From the NCBI GenBank assembly GCA_019745755.1, contig JAIESS010000071.1:1-8826 (forward strand): a stretch of 8,826 bases of DNA, given 5' to 3'. The position numbers and the translations under genes were made by a program. How positions within the stretch are numbered: position 1 is the first letter of the stretch; each line of letters begins with the position of its first letter. The stretch is from Alphaproteobacteria bacterium (GTDB lineage Bacteria > Pseudomonadota > Alphaproteobacteria > Paracaedibacterales > JAKBAR01). The notes beneath the pieces are model-generated. The model saw nothing but the letters and a program-made list of their open reading frames with translations. It did no database searches and was not told the origin of the DNA. Of the stretch, positions 1 through 5,694 are shown piece by piece.

Positions 1-234
1 GTCTTCCGTTTTAATTTCTTTGATACGCGGTAGTTGGGCATACAGATATGTCAGAACCGTCTTAGCAAAGGTTGCTTCAGGATCTGCGCCCTTTACTGAG
101 ATAATATTACCTCTGAGAGAAATATCCACACCAAGGCGGCTTTCAATAAATCTTAGATGTTGATCTTCGGCCCCAACAAGAGCACTAAGACGTTGATTAT
201 CATCAAATTCAATCGTATGGGTAGTATGTTCCAA
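1..234 (-). CDS. phoH: PhoH-family ATPase, N-terminal part (runs off left edge)
   Basis: This is the first 78 codons of a gene that continues beyond base 1. The peptide begins (M)EHTTHTIEFDDNQRL and has the small N-terminal alpha/beta domain of PhoH-like proteins, including a segment reading GVDISLRGNIISVKGA. The P-loop ATPase domain that would confirm the family lies outside the window. PhoH proteins are cytoplasmic ATPases linked to RNA metabolism and commonly sit next to ybeY. The start is inferred to be TTG at 234: an in-frame TAG lies two codons upstream, no ATG is available, and an AGGA lies about 7 nt ahead, overlapping the miaB stop. Only 9 nt separate it from the miaB stop, so the two are probably cotranscribed, and miaB-phoH is the usual alphaproteobacterial order. 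The identification rests on weak N-terminal sequence plus strong context. Confidence 0.8.
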   Translation of the reverse strand, partial: MEHTTHTIEFDDNQRLSALVGAEDQHLRFIESRLGVDISLRGNIISVKGADPEATFAKTVLTYLYAQLPRIKEIKTED

Positions 235-243
235 AATCTATTC

Positions 244-1653
244 CTATGCTCGAGCTGAAACAGATTGGCTTGCCCCCTCCCCCTTGTCATTAGCACAAGG
301 AAGGACATGCTCCACTGTTTCAATATGACCTGTAAGACTATTTTGAAATGCTTTTTCAATTTTGACTAGACTTATTTCACCCTTATGGCGTGTAGCAGCA
401 TCCACATAAACGGATTGCATGTAAGGAGAGCGACCAATAAGCTGGCCCTCTTGGCGACCATCTTTATCAAAAAGCACAGGAAGGGACATACCGATACAAC
501 TTTTGTTGAAGTCCATTTGTTGTTTAAAAATAAGAGCTTGTAGCTCTTGAAGACGACGATCCTTCACATCTTCTGGCACTTGAAGGTCATAAACACCCGC
601 CGGTGTGCCCGGGCGAATACTATAGGTAAAGGAATAGGATTGAGCGTACCCTACCCTTTCCACAAGCTCTAATGTCTTTTTATGGTCGGCGTCAGTCTCT
701 CCTGGAAATCCCACAATAAAGTCTGAGGAAAACGCCATATCCGGACGCACATCTCTAAATTGATCAATAATCTTAAGGTAATCATCCACGGTGTGTTTGC
801 GGTTCATGGACGCCAAGATGCCATCACTTCCTGATTGCACAGGCAAATGCAAAAACGGCATAAGCTTTGGAATATCGCGGTGGGCATGAATAAGTTCGTT
901 ATCAACGTCCCGTGGATGGGATGTCATATAACGAAGGCGTTCCAAACCGTCGATTTCCGCCAACGCATAAAAAAGCCTTCCAAGGCCCCACTCCTTTTTC
1001 TCATGGGATGAGCCATGATAAGCATTCACATTTTGCCCAAGGAGCGTAATATCCTTCGCCCCAATACTCACCAAATGCCGAGCCTCTTCCAAGATCGATG
1101 CCACAGGGCGGGATGTCTCAGCCCCCCTCGTATAGGGCACACAGCAAAAGGTACAAAATTTGTCACAGCCTTCCTGGATGGTAAGAAACGCACTCAGCGC
1201 CGACTCACCTTGCTGTGGTAAATGATCAAATTTACTTTCTATGGGAAAATCTGTGTCCACAATTTTGAGGTTTTGCCCTTTTGAACGAAGGAGCTGCGTC
1301 AACATTTCAGGAAGTCTATGATAGGTTTGAGGACCAAAGACCATACTGACATAAGGCGCTTGCTTAAGAATATGATCACCCTCTGCTTGGGCCACACACC
1401 CTCCCACAGCGATAATCGTATCTTTGCCCTCTAGCAATCGTCTTTTTTGAACAAGATTAAGGCGCCCAAGATCAGAAAATACTTTTTGCTCAGCCTTTTC
1501 GCGAATATGGCATGTATTAATAATGGCTACGTCGGCGTCATCAGGTACATCGGTTGTTGTATAACCAAGAGGACCAAGAAGCGTTGCCATTTTTTCAGAA
1601 TCATAGACATTCATCTGACAACCGTAGGTCTTGATATAGAGTTTTTTTGACAT
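244..1653 (-). CDS. miaB: tRNA-2-methylthio-N6-dimethylallyladenosine synthase MiaB
   Basis: This 469-aa cytoplasmic radical-SAM methylthiotransferase converts i6A37 to ms2i6A37 in tRNAs reading UNN codons. All diagnostic parts are visible. The N-terminal UPF0004 domain carries three auxiliary-cluster cysteines, C12 (YGCQMN), C48 (NTCHIR) and C86 (GGCVAQ). The radical-SAM CxxxCxxC motif is C163, C167, C170 (EGCDKFCTFC), followed by PYTRG. A C-terminal TRAM domain lies at about 385-450. Length is normal for the family. The last 15 or so residues (ANDKGEGASQSVSARA) look like a non-conserved tail. The ATG at 1653 gives the canonical start of the family (YIKTYGCQMN within 15 residues), but I see no Shine-Dalgarno sequence ahead of it; the preceding bases are pyrimidine-rich. 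It lies 130 nt downstream of mucR on the same strand and 9 nt before phoH. Confidence 0.97.
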   Translation of the reverse strand: MSKKLYIKTYGCQMNVYDSEKMATLLGPLGYTTTDVPDDADVAIINTCHIREKAEQKVFSDLGRLNLVQKRRLLEGKDTIIAVGGCVAQAEGDHILKQAPYVSMVFGPQTYHRLPEMLTQLLRSKGQNLKIVDTDFPIESKFDHLPQQGESALSAFLTIQEGCDKFCTFCCVPYTRGAETSRPVASILEEARHLVSIGAKDITLLGQNVNAYHGSSHEKKEWGLGRLFYALAEIDGLERLRYMTSHPRDVDNELIHAHRDIPKLMPFLHLPVQSGSDGILASMNRKHTVDDYLKIIDQFRDVRPDMAFSSDFIVGFPGETDADHKKTLELVERVGYAQSYSFTYSIRPGTPAGVYDLQVPEDVKDRRLQELQALIFKQQMDFNKSCIGMSLPVLFDKDGRQEGQLIGRSPYMQSVYVDAATRHKGEISLVKIEKAFQNSLTGHIETVEHVLPCANDKGEGASQSVSARA

Positions 1654-1720
1654 GGACAGGGAAATAATTATTTTTTATGGATGTGTGTTCTTTTTTACAC
1701 GCAAAATACCCGCAGGTATA

Positions 1721-1760
1721 CCCCAAAGATCTTTCGTCTAAAGACTAAAAAACCTTTGGG
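1721..1760. other. Nested inverted repeat between mucR and miaB
   Basis: An outer stem pairs CCCAAAG (1722-1728) with CTTTGGG (1754-1760). Inside it, TCTTT (1730-1734) pairs with AAAGA (1740-1744) around a 5-nt loop. A second small repeat, ATACC/GGTAT, lies next to it (about 1706-1719) and on the minus strand is followed by TTTT. On the leftward transcript these structures fall 25-80 nt after the mucR stop and before miaB. They could therefore terminate or attenuate mucR transcription, or process an mRNA end. The pairing is seen directly; the function is inference, because the U-tract is poorly placed for a classical terminator. Confidence 0.35.
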
Positions 1761-1783
1761 TGCACTTTAAAAAGTATCAATTT

Positions 1784-2251
1784 TTATTTTGTTGCTACGA
1801 TAGCCGATTCATTAGCGCCGGTAATGACGGAAAGGCGACGACGGCGCCCTGTTTGACCAAGACCACTTGTCTTTGCAATTTGGCTGCGGCGTTTTGCATA
1901 GTCAGGGGAAACAACAGGATACTCAGGAGGAAGATTCCAACGCTCTTTATATTGATCAACTGTCATATTATACACTGTTTTAATATGCCTTTTAAGCATT
2001 TGTAGTTTTTTACCATCCTCAAGACATACAATATAACCATCTTGAACTGACTCTTCAATTGGCACAGCAGGCTTGAGATTAGCTGTACGCAATGTATGTG
2101 TATTACCTTCCGCAAGATTGAGGATGGACATGTACATTTGTTGCAACAACGGGTTTAGTTGCTCCATCGGCGTTGTATTGTGTTGAACGTATGATCCAAC
2201 GAGATCTACGGCAAGTTTAAGAGCTTCATTTCGAGTTGCACTATCGGCCAT
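1784..2251 (-). CDS. mucR: MucR/Ros-family zinc-finger-like transcriptional regulator
   Basis: This 155-aa cytoplasmic DNA-binding protein belongs to the Ros/MucR family, global regulators that bind AT-rich DNA with T-A steps and oligomerise through the N-terminus. Residues 1-60 form the helical N-terminal part. Residues 61-132 carry the family core: PAVPIEESV, YIVCLEDGKKLQMLKRH, YKERWNLPPEYPVVSPDYA and the closing SQIAKTSGLG. Ligand positions visible are C76, D79 (the usual Asp variant) and H89. The place of the final histidine (Ros H96/H97) is V93-Y94, so the fourth zinc ligand appears to be missing. A tail of about 22 residues follows the core, with a basic RRRR patch at 136-139. The ATG at 2251 has TAGGAAA about 8 nt upstream. 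It reads toward miaB and sits next to an unusually AT-rich, repeat-filled spacer that may include its own targets, since MucR proteins commonly autoregulate. Confidence 0.93.
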   Translation of the reverse strand: MADSATRNEALKLAVDLVGSYVQHNTTPMEQLNPLLQQMYMSILNLAEGNTHTLRTANLKPAVPIEESVQDGYIVCLEDGKKLQMLKRHIKTVYNMTVDQYKERWNLPPEYPVVSPDYAKRRSQIAKTSGLGQTGRRRRLSVITGANESAIVATK

Positions 2252-2342
2252 GGTATGTTTCCTATAAATAATTTTACTTCACAATTCTATAGTAATATTT
2301 TTATAGATAAGCAAATAAAAAATGTGATTAACGCATCATAAG

Positions 2343-2361
2343 GCATGCATTTTTTGCATGC
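2343..2361. repeat. Perfect hairpin, 7-bp stem GCATGCA / TGCATGC
   Basis: GCATGCA (2343-2349) and TGCATGC (2355-2361) are perfectly complementary around a loop of five T. On the leftward strand this lies about 90 nt upstream of the mucR start, so it may be in its leader or act as an operator. There is no U-tract after it on either strand, which argues against a simple terminator. Confidence 0.5.
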
Positions 2362-2366
2362 AACGA

Positions 2367-2390
2367 GGTGAAAAATAGCTTTATTTCACC
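2367..2390. repeat. Inverted repeat GGTGAAA / TTTCACC
   Basis: GGTGAAA (2367-2373) pairs with TTTCACC (2384-2390) in a 7-bp perfect outer stem, with further partial pairing inside. It begins 5 nt after the preceding hairpin. On the minus strand one arm overlaps a possible four-codon start-stop ORF (ATG GTG AAA TAA, 2392-2381) preceded by AAGGA at very short spacing. A role as operator or leader structure for mucR is possible but unproven. Confidence 0.45.
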
Positions 2391-2426
2391 ATATATCCTT
2401 ATGTAAAATTTTGTTTTTGGCCAATA

Positions 2427-2446
2427 TCAAGCCATGAAATTCTCCT
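2427..2446 (-). other. Start-stop mini-ORF (ATG GCT TGA) with strong ribosome site
   Basis: On the minus strand, AGGAGA (2446-2441) is followed 5 nt later by ATG GCT TGA (2435-2427). The ribosome site resembles the AGGAGAATT before the secreted orphan at 7536. It lies about 175 nt upstream of mucR in the same direction. It could be a leader mini-ORF, the scar of a lost small gene, or chance. The pattern is visible; expression is unknown. Confidence 0.25.
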
Positions 2447-2538
2447 AAAAATTAACGCTATTATTTGTTGATTATTTATTGCTTTTTTATAAAAAAAATC
2501 TCCTCCTTTTCAATCCGCCCTTTAAAAAAATAAGAACG

Positions 2539-2558
2539 TGATAAAAATTGATAAAAAT
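2539..2558. repeat. Tandem 10-bp repeat TGATAAAAAT x2
   Basis: Two perfect head-to-tail copies of TGATAAAAAT occupy 2539-2548 and 2549-2558. The period is close to one helical turn, so a bound protein would see both copies on one face. The repeat adjoins a palindrome and is AT-rich with T-A steps, as reported for MucR-family targets. The binding role is inference. Confidence 0.5.
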
Positions 2559-2583
2559 AACAGAAATAATTATTTTTTCTGTT
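2559..2583. repeat. 25-nt near-perfect palindrome (AACAGAAA / TTTCTGTT)
   Basis: AACAGAAA (2559-2566) is complementary to TTTCTGTT (2576-2583). Pairing continues inward to give 11 of 12 possible base pairs with a single mismatch. It starts directly after the tandem 10-mer. It could be an operator for a dimeric regulator or a transcript hairpin; there is no run of T after it on the plus strand. Confidence 0.45.
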
Positions 2584-2598
2584 TATCGTAACGATTTG

Positions 2599-2617
2599 TT
2601 AACTTTTAACCGTTAAA
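2599..2617 (+). promoter_or_regulatory. Three TTAA(C/A) motifs at exact 7-bp period
   Basis: TTAAC at 2599, TTAAC at 2606 and TTAAA at 2613 follow each other every 7 bp. TTAAC is the half-site of the alphaproteobacterial response regulator CtrA, but a full CtrA box needs 7 intervening bases and here the gap is 3 (or 10 for the outer pair). The regularity is visible; the identity of a binding protein is open. Confidence 0.3.
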
Positions 2618-2697
2618 AATGAACTATGCACAAGAGCCAAAAGCTCAGTAGTGCGAGCGTTAAAATTTTTATTAAAATTTTAAATTTTGGTGATACA

Positions 2698-2713
2698 CTA
2701 ACGATGTCTTAAC
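2698..2713 (+). promoter_or_regulatory. Near-consensus CtrA-type box (CTAA-N7-TTAAC) within a direct repeat
   Basis: CTAA (2698-2701), seven bases, then TTAAC (2709-2713) matches the CtrA consensus TTAA-N7-TTAAC with one mismatch. It sits within a direct repeat, TAACGATGTCT (2699-2709) and TAACCGATGTCT (2710-2721). It ends 32 nt before the lipoprotein start, where a promoter is expected; a weak -10-like TACACT overlaps at 2694-2699. Regulation by CtrA is inference. Confidence 0.35.
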
Positions 2714-2731
2714 CGATGTCTAAACATTTGC

Positions 2732-2737
2732 AAGGAG
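2732..2737 (+). promoter_or_regulatory. Ribosome binding site AAGGAG deciding the lipoprotein start
   Basis: AAGGAG lies 8 nt before the ATG at 2746. The in-frame ATG at 2716 has no such site and would add ten residues in front of a lipoprotein signal peptide, so 2746 is preferred. Confidence 0.8.
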
Positions 2738-2745
2738 CACTCGAA

Positions 2746-3510
2746 ATGAGCACGACAAAATTACTCTCCATTCTCACAGCAGGTCTTTTAATGACGGGTT
2801 GTGCAACAGAACAAAGCCCACCTTCTTCTAATCTAGGATCAACATATACACTTCCAGCAGCTGCCGGCGGCAAAGGCGTTTATTCCGTTATGGAAAATGG
2901 CAAAAAGAAAATGATGTACGAATCCACCGACCTTGATATTCTTTCAGAAGATGTGTGGGCTTGCTGTTGTGAAGACTTCATGCCAAAAGAAGGTGCCATC
3001 GTAAAAACAAACCGCGAGCTTGAAATTCGCGTTGGTGACTATTCCCCGAATATTATCATTGATGATGTAGACGTTTCTTGCACCAATGATTCTTCACGCG
3101 TTGAAGTCATGTTTAAAATCAAAGTTGCACATTCAGCAGGTCCAAACGCCAATCTCCCTATGGTTGAAGTGCCACTCTTCTTATCCGCTGTTGATATCCC
3201 CACACAAGAAGTTTACAGCAAGGCCAATGCTATCGCCCGCATTGATCTGAACAAGCCTTTTGAAATTCAAAAAGTACGCGCGTTCTTTGACATCAGCGAT
3301 ATTAAGGCACGCGGCCTCAAAGGTTGGTCACTTCTTCTTGGTATCATGAAATCAGACTTGAATCGCAAGTTTGAAGCTGAAGTTGCTAAAGAAAAAGAAC
3401 ACAATATCGCAGAAGCAGCAGGTCGTGATATCAATAAATCACGCACAGGCAGCATCGATGCAAGTCTTCGCGCCAGTGAGCCTGAAGCGCCGGGTCTTAT
3501 CAAAAAATAA
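2746..3510 (+). CDS. Putative lipoprotein of unknown function
   Basis: This 254-aa protein has an N-terminal lipoprotein signal: MSTTKLLSILTAGLLMTGC, with Cys19 as the likely lipidated residue. It is therefore probably anchored to the periplasmic face of an envelope membrane. I do not recognise the family. The mature part starts with a short low-complexity linker (residues 20-43). A beta-rich middle (about 85-180) includes the stretches ELEIRVGDY, NIIIDDVDVSC and VEVMFKIKVAHS. The C-terminal tail (about 205-254) is charged and probably helical or disordered. Odd features are a triple cysteine, ACCCEDF (C73-C75), plus C112, unusual in a periplasmic protein and suggestive of disulfides or metal binding. 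The start at 2746 is set by AAGGAG. It is probably monocistronic, because a hairpin terminator begins 24 nt after the stop. An in-frame upstream ATG at 2716 is a less likely start. Confidence 0.85.
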   Translation: MSTTKLLSILTAGLLMTGCATEQSPPSSNLGSTYTLPAAAGGKGVYSVMENGKKKMMYESTDLDILSEDVWACCCEDFMPKEGAIVKTNRELEIRVGDYSPNIIIDDVDVSCTNDSSRVEVMFKIKVAHSAGPNANLPMVEVPLFLSAVDIPTQEVYSKANAIARIDLNKPFEIQKVRAFFDISDIKARGLKGWSLLLGIMKSDLNRKFEAEVAKEKEHNIAEAAGRDINKSRTGSIDASLRASEPEAPGLIKK

Positions 3511-3533
3511 GATTGAAAAGACACGACGTTACC

Positions 3534-3560
3534 ATAAGGGGATCCAAGGGGTCCCCTTAT
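3534..3560 (+). terminator. Rho-independent terminator of the lipoprotein gene
   Basis: ATAAGGGGATCC (3534-3545) pairs with GGGTCCCCTTAT (3549-3560), a 12-bp stem with one G-T wobble and a 3-nt loop, followed by the T-rich TTCTTATT. It begins 24 nt after the lipoprotein stop and separates that gene from the thiolase. The stem is strong; the U-tract is only moderate. Confidence 0.8.
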
Positions 3561-3666
3561 TTCTTATTGATTTGATGTTGGTTAAGGCGGATCAGCCTGT
3601 GCCGTCTTTACAAAAAACAGAATCACAGCTAACATTTAATCACTCATCTTACTTAGGGTATTTTTT

Positions 3667-4860
3667 ATGACATCTGTCGTCATTACTCAGGCTCAACGTT
3701 CCCCGACAGGATCACTCCAGGGCGTCTTATCGCACCTTAAAGCATCAGAAATTGCCGCTCATGTTATAAAGCATATAAAAGAACAACAAAATACCCTCAA
3801 AAACAACTCTTTTCATGTTGACGAGGTCATCTTAGGATGCGTTCTCTCTGCTGGTATGGGGCAAGCCCCTGCCCGTCAAGCAACCATTTACGCAGGGCTC
3901 GGTGACACGGTTTCAGCTACCACCATTAACAAAGTCTGCGGTTCCGCAATGAAGGCCATTATGCTGGGCGCTGATGCCATTCGCCTCAACAACAAAATGT
4001 GCATCCTTGCCGGTGGCATGGAATCCATGAGTCAGGCCCCCTACCTCCTCACAAAGGCACGCACAGGCTACCGTTTTGGACACAGTGACATTATCGATCA
4101 TATGCAATGGGACGGCTTAGTGGATGCCTATCACTCAGGAAATGACCGAGGAAGCCGTAAAGCCATGGGTTGCTTTGCTGATGCCACAGCTGAAAAACAC
4201 AGCTTTTCCCGGGATGATCAAGAAAAATTCGCCATTGAAACATTTGAACGCTATCAAAAAGCCCACACAAGCGGTTACTTCAACAATGAAATTGTTCCTT
4301 TTACAAAAGCTGATGCTGTCATTGATAGCGACGAGCCGCCCACAAAGGTCAAACCCGAAAAATTCCCAAAACTTCGCCCAGCCTTTGATCCGAATGGTAC
4401 CGTTACAGCAGCCACGTCATCATCCATCGCAGACGGAGCCTCCGTTCTTTATCTTATGTCAGAGGATCATGCACGCACAAACGGCTCCCCGTCCCTCGCT
4501 CGGATTGTGGGCTATACAAGTTTTGCAGGCGCTCCAGAATGGTTTACAACAGCCCCCATTGGCGCCATCCAAAAACTCCTTACACAGGTAGGCTGGTCAA
4601 TCGGTGACGTTGATCTTTTTGAGGTTAATGAAGCCTTTGCTGTTGTTCCCATGGCAGCTATCAAAGAATTAAAACTCGATCGTGACAAGGTAAACATCCA
4701 TGGTGGTGCCTGTGCCCTCGGTCATCCCATTGGCGCTAGCGGGGCGCGCATACTTACAACCTTAGTGCATGCACTTAAAACCCATGGTCTCAAACGCGGC
4801 ATTGCAACAGCCTGCATTGGTGGAGGTGAAGCCACAGCCATAGCGGTTGAAGTAATGTAA
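3667..4860 (+). CDS. Acetyl-CoA C-acyltransferase (thiolase, biosynthetic type)
   Basis: This 397-aa cytoplasmic thiolase catalyses reversible condensation of two acetyl-CoA to acetoacetyl-CoA, or cleavage of 3-ketoacyl-CoA. The catalytic set is complete: nucleophile C91 in INKVCGSAMKA, NEAFA with N321, H353 in GGACALGHPIGASGAR, and C383 in ACIGGGEA. The segments LAGGMESMSQAPY (114-126) and AATSSSIADGAS are also typical, and the length is normal for the family. Sequence alone cannot tell acetoacetyl-CoA (AtoB/PhaA) from longer-chain substrate preference. The start at 3667 is preceded by TTAGGG at 8 nt, a weak ribosome site. It stands alone: there is no reductase, CoA-transferase or polyhydroxybutyrate gene nearby, and it converges on the peptidase gene 36 nt downstream with no obvious terminator between them. 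Confidence 0.95.
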   Translation: MTSVVITQAQRSPTGSLQGVLSHLKASEIAAHVIKHIKEQQNTLKNNSFHVDEVILGCVLSAGMGQAPARQATIYAGLGDTVSATTINKVCGSAMKAIMLGADAIRLNNKMCILAGGMESMSQAPYLLTKARTGYRFGHSDIIDHMQWDGLVDAYHSGNDRGSRKAMGCFADATAEKHSFSRDDQEKFAIETFERYQKAHTSGYFNNEIVPFTKADAVIDSDEPPTKVKPEKFPKLRPAFDPNGTVTAATSSSIADGASVLYLMSEDHARTNGSPSLARIVGYTSFAGAPEWFTTAPIGAIQKLLTQVGWSIGDVDLFEVNEAFAVVPMAAIKELKLDRDKVNIHGGACALGHPIGASGARILTTLVHALKTHGLKRGIATACIGGGEATAIAVEVM

Positions 4861-4896
4861 AATCGATTAAGATTCAGACAGCAAAGACACCTCTAA

Positions 4897-5532
4897 TTAC
4901 CAATAGCGCACGCGCCCCACATCTACGTGGACAAATTGGCTGTAGCATCCAACGCCTCCAAGGCCAAGAGACCTCGCGGCTTTATACAGATACTGAAGGG
5001 TGCACGTTTTTGGAAGGGAAATATCTGCCGCTCGACCAAAAGTATGCTGACTTACTTTTGCAACACCACTGCTTTTTTCACAAAGCATGGCATTGGTCTT
5101 TGCTGAACGGTACCCTGAAATGAGGTGAAAAGGTGCGGATACATCAATTTTTTGTTGAAGTTTGTGAAGAAGCTCGAGCAGACGCAGGTCAATGGTTATC
5201 ACATCGCCTGTGCGGTGATCACGAAAAAGTTTGTTAATGCGATGGAGATTGTCCCCCACATAACCTCCCTTAGAATCCTTTGCCCAAAACACGATATTTT
5301 TAATAAACTCTCCTGTATGAGTATTATAAAAGCTGAGTTTTTTCTCATAGGGTGCTGTTGATACGGAATCTTTTCCGATCTCTAAACCATCTGTCATCAT
5401 ATCCGATGGTTCTCCAAAGGGATTGAGCAAACGGCCAATGGCATTCGCCCCAAGCACACCAGGTGCACTAAGGGACATAAATGTATTTTGAAGAAAATGA
5501 CGCCTCGTTAAGACTTTTTCTTTCAATTCCAA
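4897..5532 (-). CDS. Tat-exported M15/DUF882-family peptidoglycan peptidase
   Basis: This 211-aa protein has a twin-arginine signal, TRRHFLQNTF (R10-R11), followed by a short hydrophobic stretch, so export by the Tat pathway to the periplasm is likely. The C-terminal half is a LAS/M15-type metallopeptidase domain of the DUF882 (YcbK/MepK-like) family: LISGYRSAKTN (138-147), then SQHTFGRAADI with zinc ligands H163 and D170, then FVHVDVGRVRYW with H202. The protein ends immediately after this motif, as is usual for the family. Family members cut peptide cross-links in peptidoglycan, so a role in wall remodelling is expected. The start is TTG at 5532, supported by AAGGAG 6 nt upstream; no ATG gives the Tat motif this context. 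It is divergent from the His-rich protein gene, and a CtrA-type box lies about 41 nt upstream of its start. Confidence 0.92.
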   Translation of the reverse strand: MELKEKVLTRRHFLQNTFMSLSAPGVLGANAIGRLLNPFGEPSDMMTDGLEIGKDSVSTAPYEKKLSFYNTHTGEFIKNIVFWAKDSKGGYVGDNLHRINKLFRDHRTGDVITIDLRLLELLHKLQQKIDVSAPFHLISGYRSAKTNAMLCEKSSGVAKVSQHTFGRAADISLPKTCTLQYLYKAARSLGLGGVGCYSQFVHVDVGRVRYW

Positions 5533-5538
5533 GAGGAT

Positions 5539-5544
5539 CTCCTT
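5539..5544 (-). promoter_or_regulatory. Ribosome binding site AAGGAG before the TTG start
   Basis: On the minus strand AAGGAG lies 6 nt ahead of TTG at 5532-5530. This strong site supports the non-ATG start of the Tat-exported peptidase. Confidence 0.75.
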
Positions 5545-5572
5545 TTTTACCCGTCAACATTCTTCCGGTACG

Positions 5573-5588
5573 TTAACAATTTATTAAC
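5573..5588. promoter_or_regulatory. Perfect CtrA-type box TTAA-N7-TTAAC
   Basis: TTAA (5573-5576), seven bases, then TTAAC (5584-5588) matches the CtrA consensus exactly. It lies in the 162-nt spacer between the leftward peptidase (start 5532) and the rightward His-rich protein (start 5695), at promoter distance from the peptidase. CtrA controls cell-cycle and envelope genes in alphaproteobacteria, so a wall peptidase is a plausible target. In DNA of about 60% AT, I estimate roughly 0.2 such sites per window of this size by chance, so this is suggestive only. Confidence 0.45.
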
Positions 5589-5684
5589 CTTTTGTCAAAA
5601 AGTGTGACAGATCTGCATCACATGCATCCTTCTCTTGATTTGTTTTTATGAAAAGCCCAGGCTTATAAAAAGAAGACCATTTTT

Positions 5685-5688
5685 GGAG
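5685..5688 (+). promoter_or_regulatory. Ribosome binding site GGAG deciding the His-rich protein start
   Basis: GGAG lies 6 nt before the ATG at 5695, which opens a classical signal peptide. The earlier in-frame ATG at 5635 would put a charged 20-residue extension ahead of the signal and has no comparable site. Confidence 0.7.
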
Positions 5689-5694
5689 AATTTT

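Larger units (their letters stand above)
2252..2745. other. 494-nt AT-rich divergent spacer, repeat-dense, no gene
   Basis: This spacer separates mucR (leftward) from the lipoprotein gene (rightward). No ORF of coding character and no tRNA fold is visible. It contains, left to right: two adjacent hairpins (2343-2390), a start-stop mini-ORF with a good ribosome site on the minus strand (2427-2446), a tandem 10-mer (2539-2558), a near-perfect 25-nt palindrome (2559-2583), a TTAA triplet at 7-bp spacing (2599-2617), and a direct repeat containing a CtrA-like site just before the lipoprotein start (2698-2721). The likely role is a double promoter region, perhaps with MucR binding; this is inference from structure and composition. 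Confidence 0.6.

Noticed and set aside
2716..2745. Ten-residue N-terminal extension of the lipoprotein from the ATG at 2716
   Set aside because: It has no ribosome site and would displace the lipoprotein signal; AAGGAG fits the ATG at 2746, and the 2716 ATG lies within a direct repeat.
2252..2745. CRISPR array or tRNA in the repeat-rich spacer
   Set aside because: The repeats are short, different from one another and not regularly spaced with unique spacers; no cloverleaf fold with a T-loop motif is visible.
3371..3670. Plus-strand 99-aa ORF overlapping the lipoprotein 3' end
   Set aside because: It runs in another frame of a real gene and straight through the terminator hairpin; it has no ribosome site and no recognisable protein character.
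4124..4591. Plus-strand 155-aa ORF inside the thiolase
   Set aside because: It lies wholly inside the thiolase in another frame, and the thiolase has a full catalytic set.
3667..4860. Polyhydroxybutyrate or ketone-body operon
   Set aside because: The thiolase has no reductase, synthase or CoA-transferase neighbour in the window, so no pathway can be assigned from context.
5635..5694. Longer form of the His-rich protein starting at 5635
   Set aside because: It would place a charged 20-residue stretch ahead of a typical signal peptide; GGAG supports 5695.
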